DNA of 64,000 bases, taken from positions 1 through 64,000 of the forward strand of contig JACJWG010000003.1 in the NCBI GenBank assembly GCA_020637235.1, in the 5' to 3' direction. Origin of the DNA: Acidimicrobiaceae bacterium. Its GTDB lineage: Bacteria > Actinomycetota > Acidimicrobiia > Acidimicrobiales > Ilumatobacteraceae. The notes under the pieces are model-generated. The model did no database searches. It was given only the letters and a program-made list of their open reading frames with translations, and had not been told where the DNA came from. Each line of letters begins with the position of its first letter. Within the stretch, counting starts at the first letter, position 1. Positions 16,193 through 24,361 of this stretch are shown in pieces. Made by a program: the position numbers and the translations under genes.

Positions 16193-17158
16193 CTGACCAC
16201 CGCCCCCCACCGTTCGCTGCTCGACCGCCACCTGCTGTTCGTCACCGGCAAGGGCGGGGTGGGCAAGACCACCACCGCTGCGGCGCTGGCCGAACTCGCC
16301 GCGAGCACCGGCCGGCGCACCCTCGTGTGCGAGATGGACGCGAAGGGCGCGCTCGCGAACGCGTTCGACGTCGCAGCGCTGCAGTTCGAGCCGACCGAAC
16401 TGTCCGATCACCTCGCCGGCATGGCCATGAACACCGAGGACTCGTTGCGCGAGTACCTGCGGCTGTTCGTGCGGATCCCGCTCGTCGGCCGGATCGGCCC
16501 GCTCGCGCGCACGTTCGACTTCGTCGCCGACGCCGCGCCCGGCGTGAAGGAGATCTTGGCCGTCGGCAAGCTCTGCTACGAGGTGCGCGAGCGGCACTAC
16601 GACCTGGTCGTCGTCGACGCCGAGGCGAGCGGTCACATCGTCGCCCAGATCGGCGCGCCCCGTGCGATCCGCCAACTGGTGCAGGTGGGCCTGGTGCGCG
16701 ATCAGACCAACTGGATGATCGACATCCTCGACGACCCCGAGCGCACCGGGCTGGTGGTGGTGACCACGCCCGAGGAGATGCCGGTGACCGAGAGCCTCGA
16801 GCTCGTCGAACGGGTGCGTCGCGACACGGGCGTCGACATCGCCGCGATCGTCGCGAACCGTGTGCTCCCCGCCCTGTTCTCCGAACGCGAGCACGACGTG
16901 TTCGAGCACCTCGCCACCGGCGCGGCACACGACCTGCTCGTCGAACGGGTCGGTCCCTCGGTGGGCACCGTGCTGGCCGCGTCGAGCCTGCTCGACGCTC
17001 GGCGCCGCATCGGCGCGGGTCACCTCGACCGGCTGCGCACCGAGCTCGCGGTCCTGGGCGCCGTGCCGTTGCTCATCGTGCCGGAGCTGTTCACCAGGGC
17101 GACGGGCCGTCGTGTGGTGTCGCTGATGGCGCAGGCCATCGAGGACGAACTGGTCTGA
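16193..17158 (+). CDS. ArsA/GET3-type ATPase, first of a tandem pair
   Basis: This is a P-loop ATPase of about 321 residues with the deviant Walker A FVTGKGGVGKTTTAAAL (about residues 16-32) and a VVVDAEASGHIVAQ switch region. The only ATG/GTG/TTG in frame before the P-loop valine is that valine itself (GTG 16259), which cannot be the start because the P-loop begins before it. The frame is open back to 16091 with no standard start, so the CTG at 16193, one base after the DUF3107 stop, is the likely initiation codon. With the next gene it resembles the mycobacterial pair Rv3679/Rv3680, implicated in anion or metabolite tolerance. Confidence 0.85.
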   Translation: MTTAPHRSLLDRHLLFVTGKGGVGKTTTAAALAELAASTGRRTLVCEMDAKGALANAFDVAALQFEPTELSDHLAGMAMNTEDSLREYLRLFVRIPLVGRIGPLARTFDFVADAAPGVKEILAVGKLCYEVRERHYDLVVVDAEASGHIVAQIGAPRAIRQLVQVGLVRDQTNWMIDILDDPERTGLVVVTTPEEMPVTESLELVERVRRDTGVDIAAIVANRVLPALFSEREHDVFEHLATGAAHDLLVERVGPSVGTVLAASSLLDARRRIGAGHLDRLRTELAVLGAVPLLIVPELFTRATGRRVVSLMAQAIEDELV

Positions 17159-17161
17159 TCC

Positions 17162-18388
17162 ATGGCCCGCCGCACCCGTGCCGCGCGAGCCCCGGTGGGC
17201 CTCGACGCGATGCTCGCCTCGAAGGAGATGATCGTCGTCTGCGGCAGCGGCGGCACCGGCAAGACCACGCTATCCGCCGCGCTCGGCGCCATGGCCGCCA
17301 CCAGGCTCGGGGCCCGGGTGCTCGTGCTCACCGTCGACCCCGCCCGCCGGCTGGCGACGGCGCTCGGTCTCGGCAGCGCCGCGATCGGTGGTGCCACCCC
17401 GGGCAGCGAGGTACGCGTCGATCCGGTGCTGCTCGCCGCCGCCGACCCGTCGAGCACCGCGGCCACGAGCTCACGAGGCGAGCTCTGGATGGCGATGCTC
17501 GACACCAAGGCCGGGTGGGACGACCTCATCCGACGCCACGCGCCCGATGCCGCGCTGCGCGAACAGGTGCTCGCCAACCCGCTGTACCAGAACATCACCG
17601 GGCGATTCGTGCACAGCCACGACTACCTGGCGATGGAGCGACTGCACGAGCTGCACGCGAGCGGCCGGTTCGACCTCGTGATCATCGACACCCCGCCATC
17701 GCGCAACGCCCTCGACCTGCTCGACGCACCCGGGCGGATGAAGGAGTTCTTCGGCAGTCGCCTGCTGCGCTGGCTCACCGTGCCGTACCGCTCACGGCTG
17801 TTCACCGTGGCGTCGAAACCCTTCTACCAGGTGGCGGATCGGGTGCTCGGGTCTCGCTTCCTGCAGGACATCGCCGAGTTCTTCATCCTGTTCCAGACCA
17901 TGGAGAAGGGGTTCGTCGCCCGAGCCGACGAAGTGGAACGCCTGCTGGTCGACCCCCGAACGGCGTTCGTGGTGGTGAGCACGCTCGAGGCGGCGCCGGC
18001 GTACGAGGCGGGGTTCCTCGCCCGCGAACTGCAGCGCCGTGGCATGCACCTCGGCGCCGTCCTGCTCAACCGCACGCTGTCGCCCGACCTGCGCACACCC
18101 GCTGCCGCACGCGCTGCACGCGACCTCCGGTCGCGAGTCGACGATCCTGCGTTCGTCGCCGAGATGGCGGCAGCGGCGGGGGTGGAGTCGGGCGACGCTC
18201 GCACCGTGCTCACCGAGGTGAGCGAACGGTTCCACGACGTCGCCGTCGTCGCGAGCCGTGAGGCCGAACGGCGAGCGGAGCTCGAGTCGATCGGTGCGCT
18301 GACCGTGTCGGCGCCGGCGCTCGCACGCGACGTGGCCGATCTCGCCTCACTGGTCGAGCTCGGCCGCCACCTCCTCGACGCACGCTGA
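17162..18388 (+). CDS. ArsA/GET3-type ATPase, second of a tandem pair
   Basis: This is a 408-residue ATPase with Walker A CGSGGTGKTTLSAAL (about residues 24-38), VLTVDPARRLATALGL (switch, 56-71) and LVIIDTPPSRNALDLLDAP (about 172-190). The membrane-contact helices of the family follow (FFGSRLLRWLTVPYRS, PFYQVADRVLG). No metal-binding CxxC of GET3 is seen. It starts three bases after the first ATPase, and the two probably act as a heterodimer, as in the Rv3679-Rv3680 pair. The substrate is not evident. Confidence 0.9.
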   Translation: MARRTRAARAPVGLDAMLASKEMIVVCGSGGTGKTTLSAALGAMAATRLGARVLVLTVDPARRLATALGLGSAAIGGATPGSEVRVDPVLLAAADPSSTAATSSRGELWMAMLDTKAGWDDLIRRHAPDAALREQVLANPLYQNITGRFVHSHDYLAMERLHELHASGRFDLVIIDTPPSRNALDLLDAPGRMKEFFGSRLLRWLTVPYRSRLFTVASKPFYQVADRVLGSRFLQDIAEFFILFQTMEKGFVARADEVERLLVDPRTAFVVVSTLEAAPAYEAGFLARELQRRGMHLGAVLLNRTLSPDLRTPAAARAARDLRSRVDDPAFVAEMAAAAGVESGDARTVLTEVSERFHDVAVVASREAERRAELESIGALTVSAPALARDVADLASLVELGRHLLDAR

Positions 18389-18389
18389 G

Positions 18390-18414
18390 GCCCGGGCCCC
18401 CGGGGTCCCCGGGC
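18390..18414 (+). terminator. GC-rich hairpin after the ArsA pair
   Basis: GCCCGGG (18390-18396) pairs with CCCGGGC (18408-18414), with additional CCCC/GGGG pairing inside. It follows the stop codon by one base. Confidence 0.55.
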
Positions 18415-18517
18415 GCGAGACGGGGATTTCCCCGATGTTCACCTGTCACCGATGGGGTTTGCTGACGTCATGAACACGGGGGCCACGGAGGCGCCCGACG
18501 AGCACAGGAGCACCACA

Positions 18518-19678
18518 ATGGACAGCAAGAACACGGCCCAGAGCATCCTCGAGAGCCTCACGTCGCTCTTCTCGAACGAGGACGAGGTGCGGGCGTACAT
18601 GGAAGACAAGTCGGGCTGGATCCACGACCACGGTCTGGAGGACGCCAGCTACGAGGAGATCACCGAGGCGGTCACCATCGCCTTCGACATGCCGGTCGTC
18701 AACCAGGGCGCCGTCGTCAACGGCGGCAACGCCACGGCCACCATCGGCACCTCGGCCCCGGCCCCCGCGGCCCCGGCCGCCACCGCACCGGCCCCTGCGG
18801 CCGCTGCGCCGGCACCCCTGGTGCTGCCGCCGCCCCCGCCCATGCCGCCGGCCTCGATGCCGCCGGCCGAAGCGGTCGAGCAGGTGATCAACCACTACGT
18901 CACCCACGTCTACGAGACCACCAACGTCGACGACCGCGACACCTACGTCGACAACTCGATCTCGAACAACGTGCACGCCGAGGACGGGGCGCACGTCGAC
19001 ATCGACAACGACGTCGACGCCACCACCGTCACCGGTGACGGTGCCGTGGGCGCCGGTGAGAACAGCGACCTCGACGGCGTCGCCACCGGCGCCGGTGCGG
19101 TGGCCGCTGGCCACGACGTGGGCGTGGCCAACACCGGCTACAACTCGGGCGTGGTCGGTGAGGAGATCGACGTCGACGACACGATCTTCGGCAACGACAA
19201 CACCCAGGTGAACGACAACTACGGCACGACGACCGTCGGCGACGACAACGTGGTGGCCACCGAGGGCGGCCAGGCCGCCGGCCGTGACCTCACCGACAAC
19301 GACATCACGGTCGACAACTCGCACCTCGACGGCTCGAACGTCGGTGGCGTCGGCAACACGGCGGTGCAGGACAACGACACCTACACCCAGGACAACGACA
19401 CGGCCGTCTCGGTGGTCGACGTTGACCAGCACGTCGACCAGTCGACCAACAGCAGCTTCAACACCGAAGGTGGCGAGGGCTACGAGGGTGGCTACGACGG
19501 TGGCTACGAGGGTGGCTACGAGGGTGGCTACGAAGAGTCCCCCTACGAGGGCGGCTACGAGGAGCAGCCGATGATGGAGGAGCCGGCAGCGCCGCAGCCG
19601 GTGTACGCCGAGGTGATGCCCGACGCGGCGCCGTCGATCGACATCGACGTCGACGGTATCGACGAGGCAGCCCTCTGA
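18518..19678 (+). CDS. IniB-like acidic repeat protein
   Basis: This is a 386-residue, very acidic protein. Residues 1-65 (ILESLTSLFSNEDEVRAYMEDK..WIHDHGLED) resemble the short N-terminal domain of mycobacterial IniB. A Pro/Ala linker follows (about 85-125). Next comes a long stretch of imperfect D/N/V/G/A-rich repeats with phrases such as GDGAVGAGENSD and GGNATATIG, which look like beta-helix coils. The end is a GYEGGYDGG run and a hydrophobic-acidic terminus. There is no signal peptide or membrane segment. AGGAG sits seven bases before the ATG at 18518. In mycobacteria IniB lies with dynamin-like IniA/IniC; none is next to it here. Function unknown. Confidence 0.7.
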   Translation: MDSKNTAQSILESLTSLFSNEDEVRAYMEDKSGWIHDHGLEDASYEEITEAVTIAFDMPVVNQGAVVNGGNATATIGTSAPAPAAPAATAPAPAAAAPAPLVLPPPPPMPPASMPPAEAVEQVINHYVTHVYETTNVDDRDTYVDNSISNNVHAEDGAHVDIDNDVDATTVTGDGAVGAGENSDLDGVATGAGAVAAGHDVGVANTGYNSGVVGEEIDVDDTIFGNDNTQVNDNYGTTTVGDDNVVATEGGQAAGRDLTDNDITVDNSHLDGSNVGGVGNTAVQDNDTYTQDNDTAVSVVDVDQHVDQSTNSSFNTEGGEGYEGGYDGGYEGGYEGGYEESPYEGGYEEQPMMEEPAAPQPVYAEVMPDAAPSIDIDVDGIDEAAL

Positions 19679-19726
19679 TCCGACATCGGATTCACCAGGG
19701 ATTCCCCGTCCGATCGGGGTGATCAC

Positions 19727-19765
19727 GACGACGATCCCGGGCTCCGGCCCGGGATCCTCGTCGTC
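19727..19765 (+). terminator. Terminator hairpin after the IniB-like gene
   Basis: A nine-base perfect stem GATCCCGGG/CCCGGGATC (19733-19741 and 19748-19756) with a CTCCGG loop is extended by GACGAC/GTCGTC outside a three-base bulge. Confidence 0.7.
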
Positions 19766-19797
19766 CCCGCCCTTCGTCTGCAAAGCTCAGGTGCACT

Positions 19798-21282
19798 ATG
19801 GCAACGCTCGTGGAGGTCGCGCGTCAACGCACGTCGCTGACCAACGACCAGGTGGGACATCTCCAACAACTCGTCGCCGAATGGGGGTTCCTCGCCGACT
19901 TGTCGTTCGCCGACCTGCTGTTGTACGTGCCGACCACCGATGGCCGGTGGGTGATCGTGGCCCAGATGCGACCATCGACCGGTCGCACCATCTACCCGGC
20001 CGACTACGTGGGCGAGTACGCCCGCTTCGCCGGGGAGGTGCTCGACCAGGTGGTCGCCACGGGCGGGTTGTGCGAGGGCGACATCGAGGTCGAGAACGAG
20101 GTCGACCCGGCCCGTCTGCTCGGTGTGCCGGTCCGCTTCCGTGGCGAGGTGATCGCCGTCCTCGGTCGTGAGGCGGGGACCCGCAACACGCGGATGCTCG
20201 GCGAGCTCGAACGCACCTATCTCGCGATCTTCGAGCGCTTCGCGGTGATGATCGCCGAGGGCTCCTTCCCGAGCGAGGGGCCGCTCGAGGACTCGAGTGC
20301 CGCGCCCCGCATCGGCGACGGCACGATCCTGCTCGACGAGGACGCCCGGGTGCGGTTCGCCTCGCCGAACGCGATGAGCGTGTTCCACCGTGTCGGGATC
20401 AACGCCAACGCCGTCGGCATGCGCCTGGCGGAGATGGGATTCAACGACAACAGCGCCCGGCGGGCGCTCGAGACCCGCCGACCCGTGATCGAGGAGTTCG
20501 AGCAGACCAACGACGTCACGCTGCTGGCGCGGTGCTTGCCGATCATGGCCGGCGGCGAGGTGACCGGCGGCCTGCTGCTGGTGCGCGACGTGACCGAGGT
20601 GCGCAAGCGGGACAAGCTGCTGCTGTCGAAGGACGCGACGATCCGCGAGGTGCATCACCGGGTCAAGAACAACCTGCAGACCATCTCGTCGCTGTTGCGG
20701 TTGCAGGCTCGCCGCCTCCAGTCGGCCGAGGCCAAGGCGGCGGTCAACGAGTCGGTGCGTCGCATCCGCACGATCGCCGTCGTGCACGAGACGCTGTCAC
20801 GCGAAGCCGGCGACGACGTCGCCTTCGTCGACATCGTGCGCCCCCTGCTGCGGTTGTCCGAAGAGGGGTTGCAGTCACAGGACCGGCCGATCCGGTTCAC
20901 CGTGCACGGCGACGGCGGCCGGCTGCCGACCACCGTGGCCACCCCGCTGTCGGTGGTGCTGATCGAACTGCTGCAGAACGCGATCGATCACGGGTTCCCG
21001 GAGGGCAGCGCCGGCGGCGACGTCGTCGTGCAACTCGCCCGGACGCCCGGCATGGTGTCGATCTCGGTCGTGAACGACGGTGTGGGCCTCGACCCGAGCT
21101 TCGAGCTCAACCGCGCCACCGGACTCGGGCTGTCGATCGTGCGGACGCTCGTGACCACCGAGCTCGGCGGCACGATCGTGATGCGTGCCGGCACCCGAGC
21201 CGATTTCGAGGCCGTCGGGATCGGCGACGTCCGCGACGGCATGGGGACCGTCGTGCACCTCACGGTGCCGATCGGCGCGTGA
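19798..21282 (+). CDS. pdtaS: PdtaS-type sensor histidine kinase
   Basis: This 494-residue soluble histidine kinase has a GAF-like N-terminal domain (about residues 10-150), a PAS domain (175-270), a HisKA_2 dimerisation helix with the phospho-acceptor histidine in IREVHHRVKNNLQTISSLL (near 284), and an HATPase domain (IELLQNAIDHGF N box, NDGVGLD G1 box, ATGLGLSIV). The architecture and length match mycobacterial PdtaS, which phosphorylates the ANTAR antiterminator PdtaR. The convergent neighbour is a WhiB1-like gene, the same pairing as Rv3219/Rv3220c. No transmembrane segment is present. The cognate PdtaR is not in the window. Confidence 0.92.
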   Translation: MATLVEVARQRTSLTNDQVGHLQQLVAEWGFLADLSFADLLLYVPTTDGRWVIVAQMRPSTGRTIYPADYVGEYARFAGEVLDQVVATGGLCEGDIEVENEVDPARLLGVPVRFRGEVIAVLGREAGTRNTRMLGELERTYLAIFERFAVMIAEGSFPSEGPLEDSSAAPRIGDGTILLDEDARVRFASPNAMSVFHRVGINANAVGMRLAEMGFNDNSARRALETRRPVIEEFEQTNDVTLLARCLPIMAGGEVTGGLLLVRDVTEVRKRDKLLLSKDATIREVHHRVKNNLQTISSLLRLQARRLQSAEAKAAVNESVRRIRTIAVVHETLSREAGDDVAFVDIVRPLLRLSEEGLQSQDRPIRFTVHGDGGRLPTTVATPLSVVLIELLQNAIDHGFPEGSAGGDVVVQLARTPGMVSISVVNDGVGLDPSFELNRATGLGLSIVRTLVTTELGGTIVMRAGTRADFEAVGIGDVRDGMGTVVHLTVPIGA

Positions 21283-21283
21283 C

Positions 21284-21577
21284 TCAGGCGAGGAGGCGCT
21301 GGCGTGCCGCCTGCTGGCGGCGGATGGTGCGGCGCTGTTCCTCGTCGAGGCCGCCCCAGATGCCCGAGTCCTGGTTGGTCTCGATGGCGTACTCGAGGCA
21401 GTGCGTGCTCACCGGGCACTCCCCGCACACCTCCTTCGCCTTCGCGATCTGCAGCAGCGCCTGTCCGGTGGTGCCGACCGGGAAGAACAGGTCCGGGTCG
21501 GTGTCGCGGCAGATCGCCTTCGTCCGCCACGTGTAGTCGGCATTCGCGAGGGCGAGGCTGGAGGCGAGGATGGTCAC
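21284..21577 (-). CDS. whiB1: WhiB1-type iron-sulfur transcription factor
   Basis: This is a 97-residue Wbl protein that binds a [4Fe-4S] cluster responsive to nitric oxide. The four cysteines are present as AICRD, EVCGECPV and THCLEY. The GIWGG turn (near residue 72) and a basic C-terminal helix (EEQRRTIRRQQAARQ) follow. The start is a GTG at 21577, with GAGGAGA six bases upstream. Its stop is one base from that of pdtaS, the same synteny as in mycobacteria, which supports WhiB1 over other Wbl classes. Confidence 0.92.
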   Translation of the reverse strand: MTILASSLALANADYTWRTKAICRDTDPDLFFPVGTTGQALLQIAKAKEVCGECPVSTHCLEYAIETNQDSGIWGGLDEEQRRTIRRQQAARQRLLA

Positions 21578-21664
21578 GGTGTCTCCTCTGACGAGCAGTG
21601 CGGAACGGCAGCTGGCGTGGGTCGGGGCGGGATCGTGACGGTCGTCGGACCGGCGGCACGCGGA

Positions 21665-21680
21665 TTGACCCGTTGGTCAA
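21665..21680. promoter_or_regulatory. Inverted repeat TTGACC-N4-GGTCAA upstream of whiB1
   Basis: A perfect six-base inverted repeat with a four-base spacer lies in the 267-bp gap between whiB1 and the divergent phosphodiesterase gene. The same arms and spacing recur at 49014-49029 before the acyl-CoA dehydrogenase, so it may be a shared operator. Nearer to pdtaS no such site is seen. The rest of this gap holds only an AT-richer patch (about 21720-21780) that could be the promoter region. Confidence 0.5.
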
Positions 21681-21844
21681 CCGTTGTGCTCGTGTTCACC
21701 ACCTCGCCTCGCACCGTTCGGAAACGCTAGGAAACAACGGTCGACAGAACAAGAGGTCGACACCACTTGCATCATCTGGACTGGGTGGAGGGCCATCGGT
21801 CCGACAGATGGGTGGTGTCGGAGCCATCACGAGAGGGAAACACG

Positions 21845-22546
21845 ATGATCCAGGTGATCGCCCATCGGGGCGCCTCGGCGGCGGCGCCCGAGAACACCGT
21901 CGAGGCGTTCGCCCTCGCCGGCCGCCTCGGGGCCGACGCCGTCGAACTCGACGTCCGGCGGACCCGCGACGGGGTACTCGTCGTGCACCACAACCCCGAC
22001 CTGCCCGACGGCCGGATCATCCGCGAGGTCGACGCGCGTGATCTCCCGGCGTCGGTCGCCCGGCTCGACGGCGCGCTGGACGCGTGTGCCGGGATGTGGG
22101 TGAACGTCGAGATCAAGAACGACGCGGAGGAACCGGACTTCGATCCTGCCGACGAGATCGCCGACCGCACGATGGAGCTCCTCCTCGCCCGCGACGAGCA
22201 CGAGCGCTGGCTCATCTCGTCGTTCCGGATCGAGACCGTCGACCGGTGCCGCACCATCGCCGACGCCGCCGGCGCACCGGTTCGCACGGCGTGGCTCACG
22301 GGCATCGTGCCCGACGACGTCGTCGATCTGCTCGTGGCGAAGGGTCACGTGGCGCTGCACCCGTGGGTCCGGCTGCTCGGCCGTCACGTGATCGACGCCT
22401 GCCACGCCGCCGGGATCCACGTGAACACCTGGACCTGCGACGACCCGGAGCGGATGGCCGAGCTCGTCGAGTGGGGCGTCGACGGCATCTGCACGAACGT
22501 CCCCGACGTGGCGCTCAGGGTGCTGGGGCGGGGCGCACCAGTCTGA
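21845..22546 (+). CDS. Glycerophosphodiester phosphodiesterase
   Basis: This is a 233-residue cytoplasmic GDPD-type TIM barrel that hydrolyses glycerophosphodiesters to glycerol-3-phosphate and an alcohol. Visible motifs are IAHRGASAAAPENT (residues 5-18), the metal-binding ELDVRRTRDGVLVVHHN (about 38-54), VNVEIKN (near 83) and the final NTWTCDD..WGVDGICTN. A GAGAGGG site precedes the ATG at 21845. There is no signal peptide. Its last 32 bases overlap the 3' end of the convergent lipid kinase gene. Confidence 0.92.
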   Translation: MIQVIAHRGASAAAPENTVEAFALAGRLGADAVELDVRRTRDGVLVVHHNPDLPDGRIIREVDARDLPASVARLDGALDACAGMWVNVEIKNDAEEPDFDPADEIADRTMELLLARDEHERWLISSFRIETVDRCRTIADAAGAPVRTAWLTGIVPDDVVDLLVAKGHVALHPWVRLLGRHVIDACHAAGIHVNTWTCDDPERMAELVEWGVDGICTNVPDVALRVLGRGAPV

Positions 22547-23450
22547 CCGCTGCCGGACGGTGGCGGAAGCGCAGTTCGCGCGTCTCGCCGAGGAAGTCGC
22601 CGTCGAGCTGATACGGGAACGGGCGGTCGTGCGCGACGACGAACTCGGTGAGGTCCGTGCGGACGTCGAGGTGGGGGCCCGGGGCGACACCGCCACCGCG
22701 GAGCGCGCCGGCGAGCGAACGCAGGATCACGCCGGCGCGCATCGTGCGGAACGTGACCGCCACCAGACCACGGTCGAGCGTGGCAGCCGGTGACAGGTCG
22801 AGCGGCCGGTTGCCGAGATAGGTGTACGGATTGGTGTTCAACACGATCGTGAACCAGCCGTCGGGGACGTCGAACGGGTCGCCGGTGGCGTCGGTGCCGC
22901 CGACCCGGAAGTGCGGCGTGCGTCGGTCGTATCCCGCCGCCCACGTGCGAAGTGACGCCGCGATGAACAGTGGATGACCGAGCCACCGCTTCAGCGAGGC
23001 CCGTCGTTCGACTTCGCGCACCACGGCGGCGTCGTACCCGATGCCGGTGTGGAAGCAGAAGAACCGGCCGTTCACCTGCCCGAGCCCGATCGGCCCGATG
23101 TCGCCCGCCGCCAAGCCGGCGGCGAGCTGGGTGGCGGCGAGCACGGGATCGTTGGCGGTGCCGATGGTGCGCGCGAAGACGTTGGTCGAGCCGCCGGGCA
23201 GCACGCCGATCGCGGTGTCGGTGCCGGCGACACCGGTCGCCACCTCGTTCAGCGTGCCGTCGCCACCGAAGCCGATCACGACGTCGAGGCCCCGCCGGGC
23301 GGCGTCCTGGGCGAAGCGGGTGGCGTGCCCGCGGCGGTTGGTCTCCACCACCTCGACGTCGTTGCCGCGGCTGAGCGTCCGATGCACCACCACGGTGTTG
23401 CGTGCCGTCACCGAGCTGGCGAAGGCGTTGACGACGAGCAGGATCCGCAA
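22515..23450 (-). CDS. Diacylglycerol kinase-like lipid kinase
   Basis: This 311-residue protein of the DagK/YegS/LCB5 catalytic family phosphorylates lipid alcohols. The nucleotide-binding motif GFGGDGTLNEVATG (about residues 60-73) and the PGGSTNVFARTIG loop (about 85-97) are clear, and GIGYDAAVVREVE follows near 137. The likely start is a TTG at 23450, because homology begins with the next residues (RILLVVNAFAS) and no ATG or GTG fits. It overlaps the phosphodiesterase gene tail to tail by 32 bases. Confidence 0.88.
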   Translation of the reverse strand: MRILLVVNAFASSVTARNTVVVHRTLSRGNDVEVVETNRRGHATRFAQDAARRGLDVVIGFGGDGTLNEVATGVAGTDTAIGVLPGGSTNVFARTIGTANDPVLAATQLAAGLAAGDIGPIGLGQVNGRFFCFHTGIGYDAAVVREVERRASLKRWLGHPLFIAASLRTWAAGYDRRTPHFRVGGTDATGDPFDVPDGWFTIVLNTNPYTYLGNRPLDLSPAATLDRGLVAVTFRTMRAGVILRSLAGALRGGGVAPGPHLDVRTDLTEFVVAHDRPFPYQLDGDFLGETRELRFRHRPAAVRLVRPAPAP

Positions 23451-23511
23451 GGTCCCCGACGTTACCGTCGCCCCTGGTGCCGGCCGGGACGGCCCCGGTT
23501 GGGTCGAGGGT

Positions 23512-23523
23512 CTACCGATCGGT
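23512..23523. promoter_or_regulatory. 12-base perfect palindrome at the etfB promoter
   Basis: TACCGATCGGTA is its own reverse complement and ends 15 bases before the etfB ATG. A TTGGGT at 23499 and TAACAA at 23523 are 18 bases apart and could be -35 and -10 elements, so a bound repressor would block the promoter. TetR-type regulators of fatty acid genes use sites of this kind. Confidence 0.5.
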
Positions 23524-23538
23524 AACAATGGCGGCCAT

Positions 23539-24315
23539 ATGAACGTGATCGTGTGTGTGAAGCAGATCCCCGATCCCGCCACCCCAGGTGCGCTCGATCC
23601 CGGGACCAAGACCCTGAAGCGCGACGGCAAGCTCATCCTCGACGAGTCCGACAGCTATGGCGTCGAGATGGCGCTGCAGCTCGTCGACGCCGCCGGCGGC
23701 GGCGAGGTGAGCATCGTGTCGATGGCTCCGAACGGCGAGGTGAGCGGGATGCGCACCGCACTCGCGATGGGTGCGGCCAAGGGCGTGCTCGTGAGCGACC
23801 CGGCCCTGCAGGGCAGCGACGCGCTCACCACCGCCAAGGTGCTGGCCGCCGCCGTCGGCAAGCTCGGCGGCGCCGATCTGGTGATCGCCGCCACCGAGTC
23901 GAGCGACGGCTACACCGGCACGGTGCCCGAGCAGATGGCCGAGGTGCTCGGCCTGCCGTCGGTCACGTTCGCGAAGAAGGTCGTCGTCGACGGCGGCTCG
24001 CTGAAGGTCGACCGCCAGACCGAGGACGGCTACGACGAGGTCACCTGCCCGCTGCCCGCGCTGATCAGCGTCACGGCCGGCGTGGTCGAGCCCCGCTACC
24101 CGAGCTTCAAGGGCATCATGGCCGCCAAGTCGAAGCCGATCGACACCGTCACCGCCGGCGACCTCGGCGTCAGCCCGACGGGCTGGGCCGGCGCCGGGCA
24201 GGAGATCGTCGACGTGGCCCAGGCCGAGGCCCGTGCCGCCGGCGAGATCATCGAGGACGACGGCGAGGGCTACACCAAGATCGTGGCGTTCCTCGAGAAC
24301 CTCAAGGTCATCTGA
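23539..24315 (+). CDS. etfB: Electron transfer flavoprotein beta subunit
   Basis: This 258-residue EtfB pairs with EtfA to carry electrons from acyl-CoA dehydrogenases to the quinone pool. It opens with NVIVCVKQIPDP, carries LTTAKVLAAAVG and the AMP/ADP-binding stretch VIAATESSDGYTGTVPEQMAEVLGLP (about residues 115-140), and ends with the EtfB signature VEPRYPSFKGIMAAKSKP (about 182-199). The ATG at 23539 directly follows a possible promoter and palindrome. etfA lies 46 bp downstream in the same operon. Confidence 0.95.
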   Translation: MNVIVCVKQIPDPATPGALDPGTKTLKRDGKLILDESDSYGVEMALQLVDAAGGGEVSIVSMAPNGEVSGMRTALAMGAAKGVLVSDPALQGSDALTTAKVLAAAVGKLGGADLVIAATESSDGYTGTVPEQMAEVLGLPSVTFAKKVVVDGGSLKVDRQTEDGYDEVTCPLPALISVTAGVVEPRYPSFKGIMAAKSKPIDTVTAGDLGVSPTGWAGAGQEIVDVAQAEARAAGEIIEDDGEGYTKIVAFLENLKVI

Positions 24316-24361
24316 GCCGAGACGACAGACGCACGCAGACACGGACAAAGGAACGAACGAC

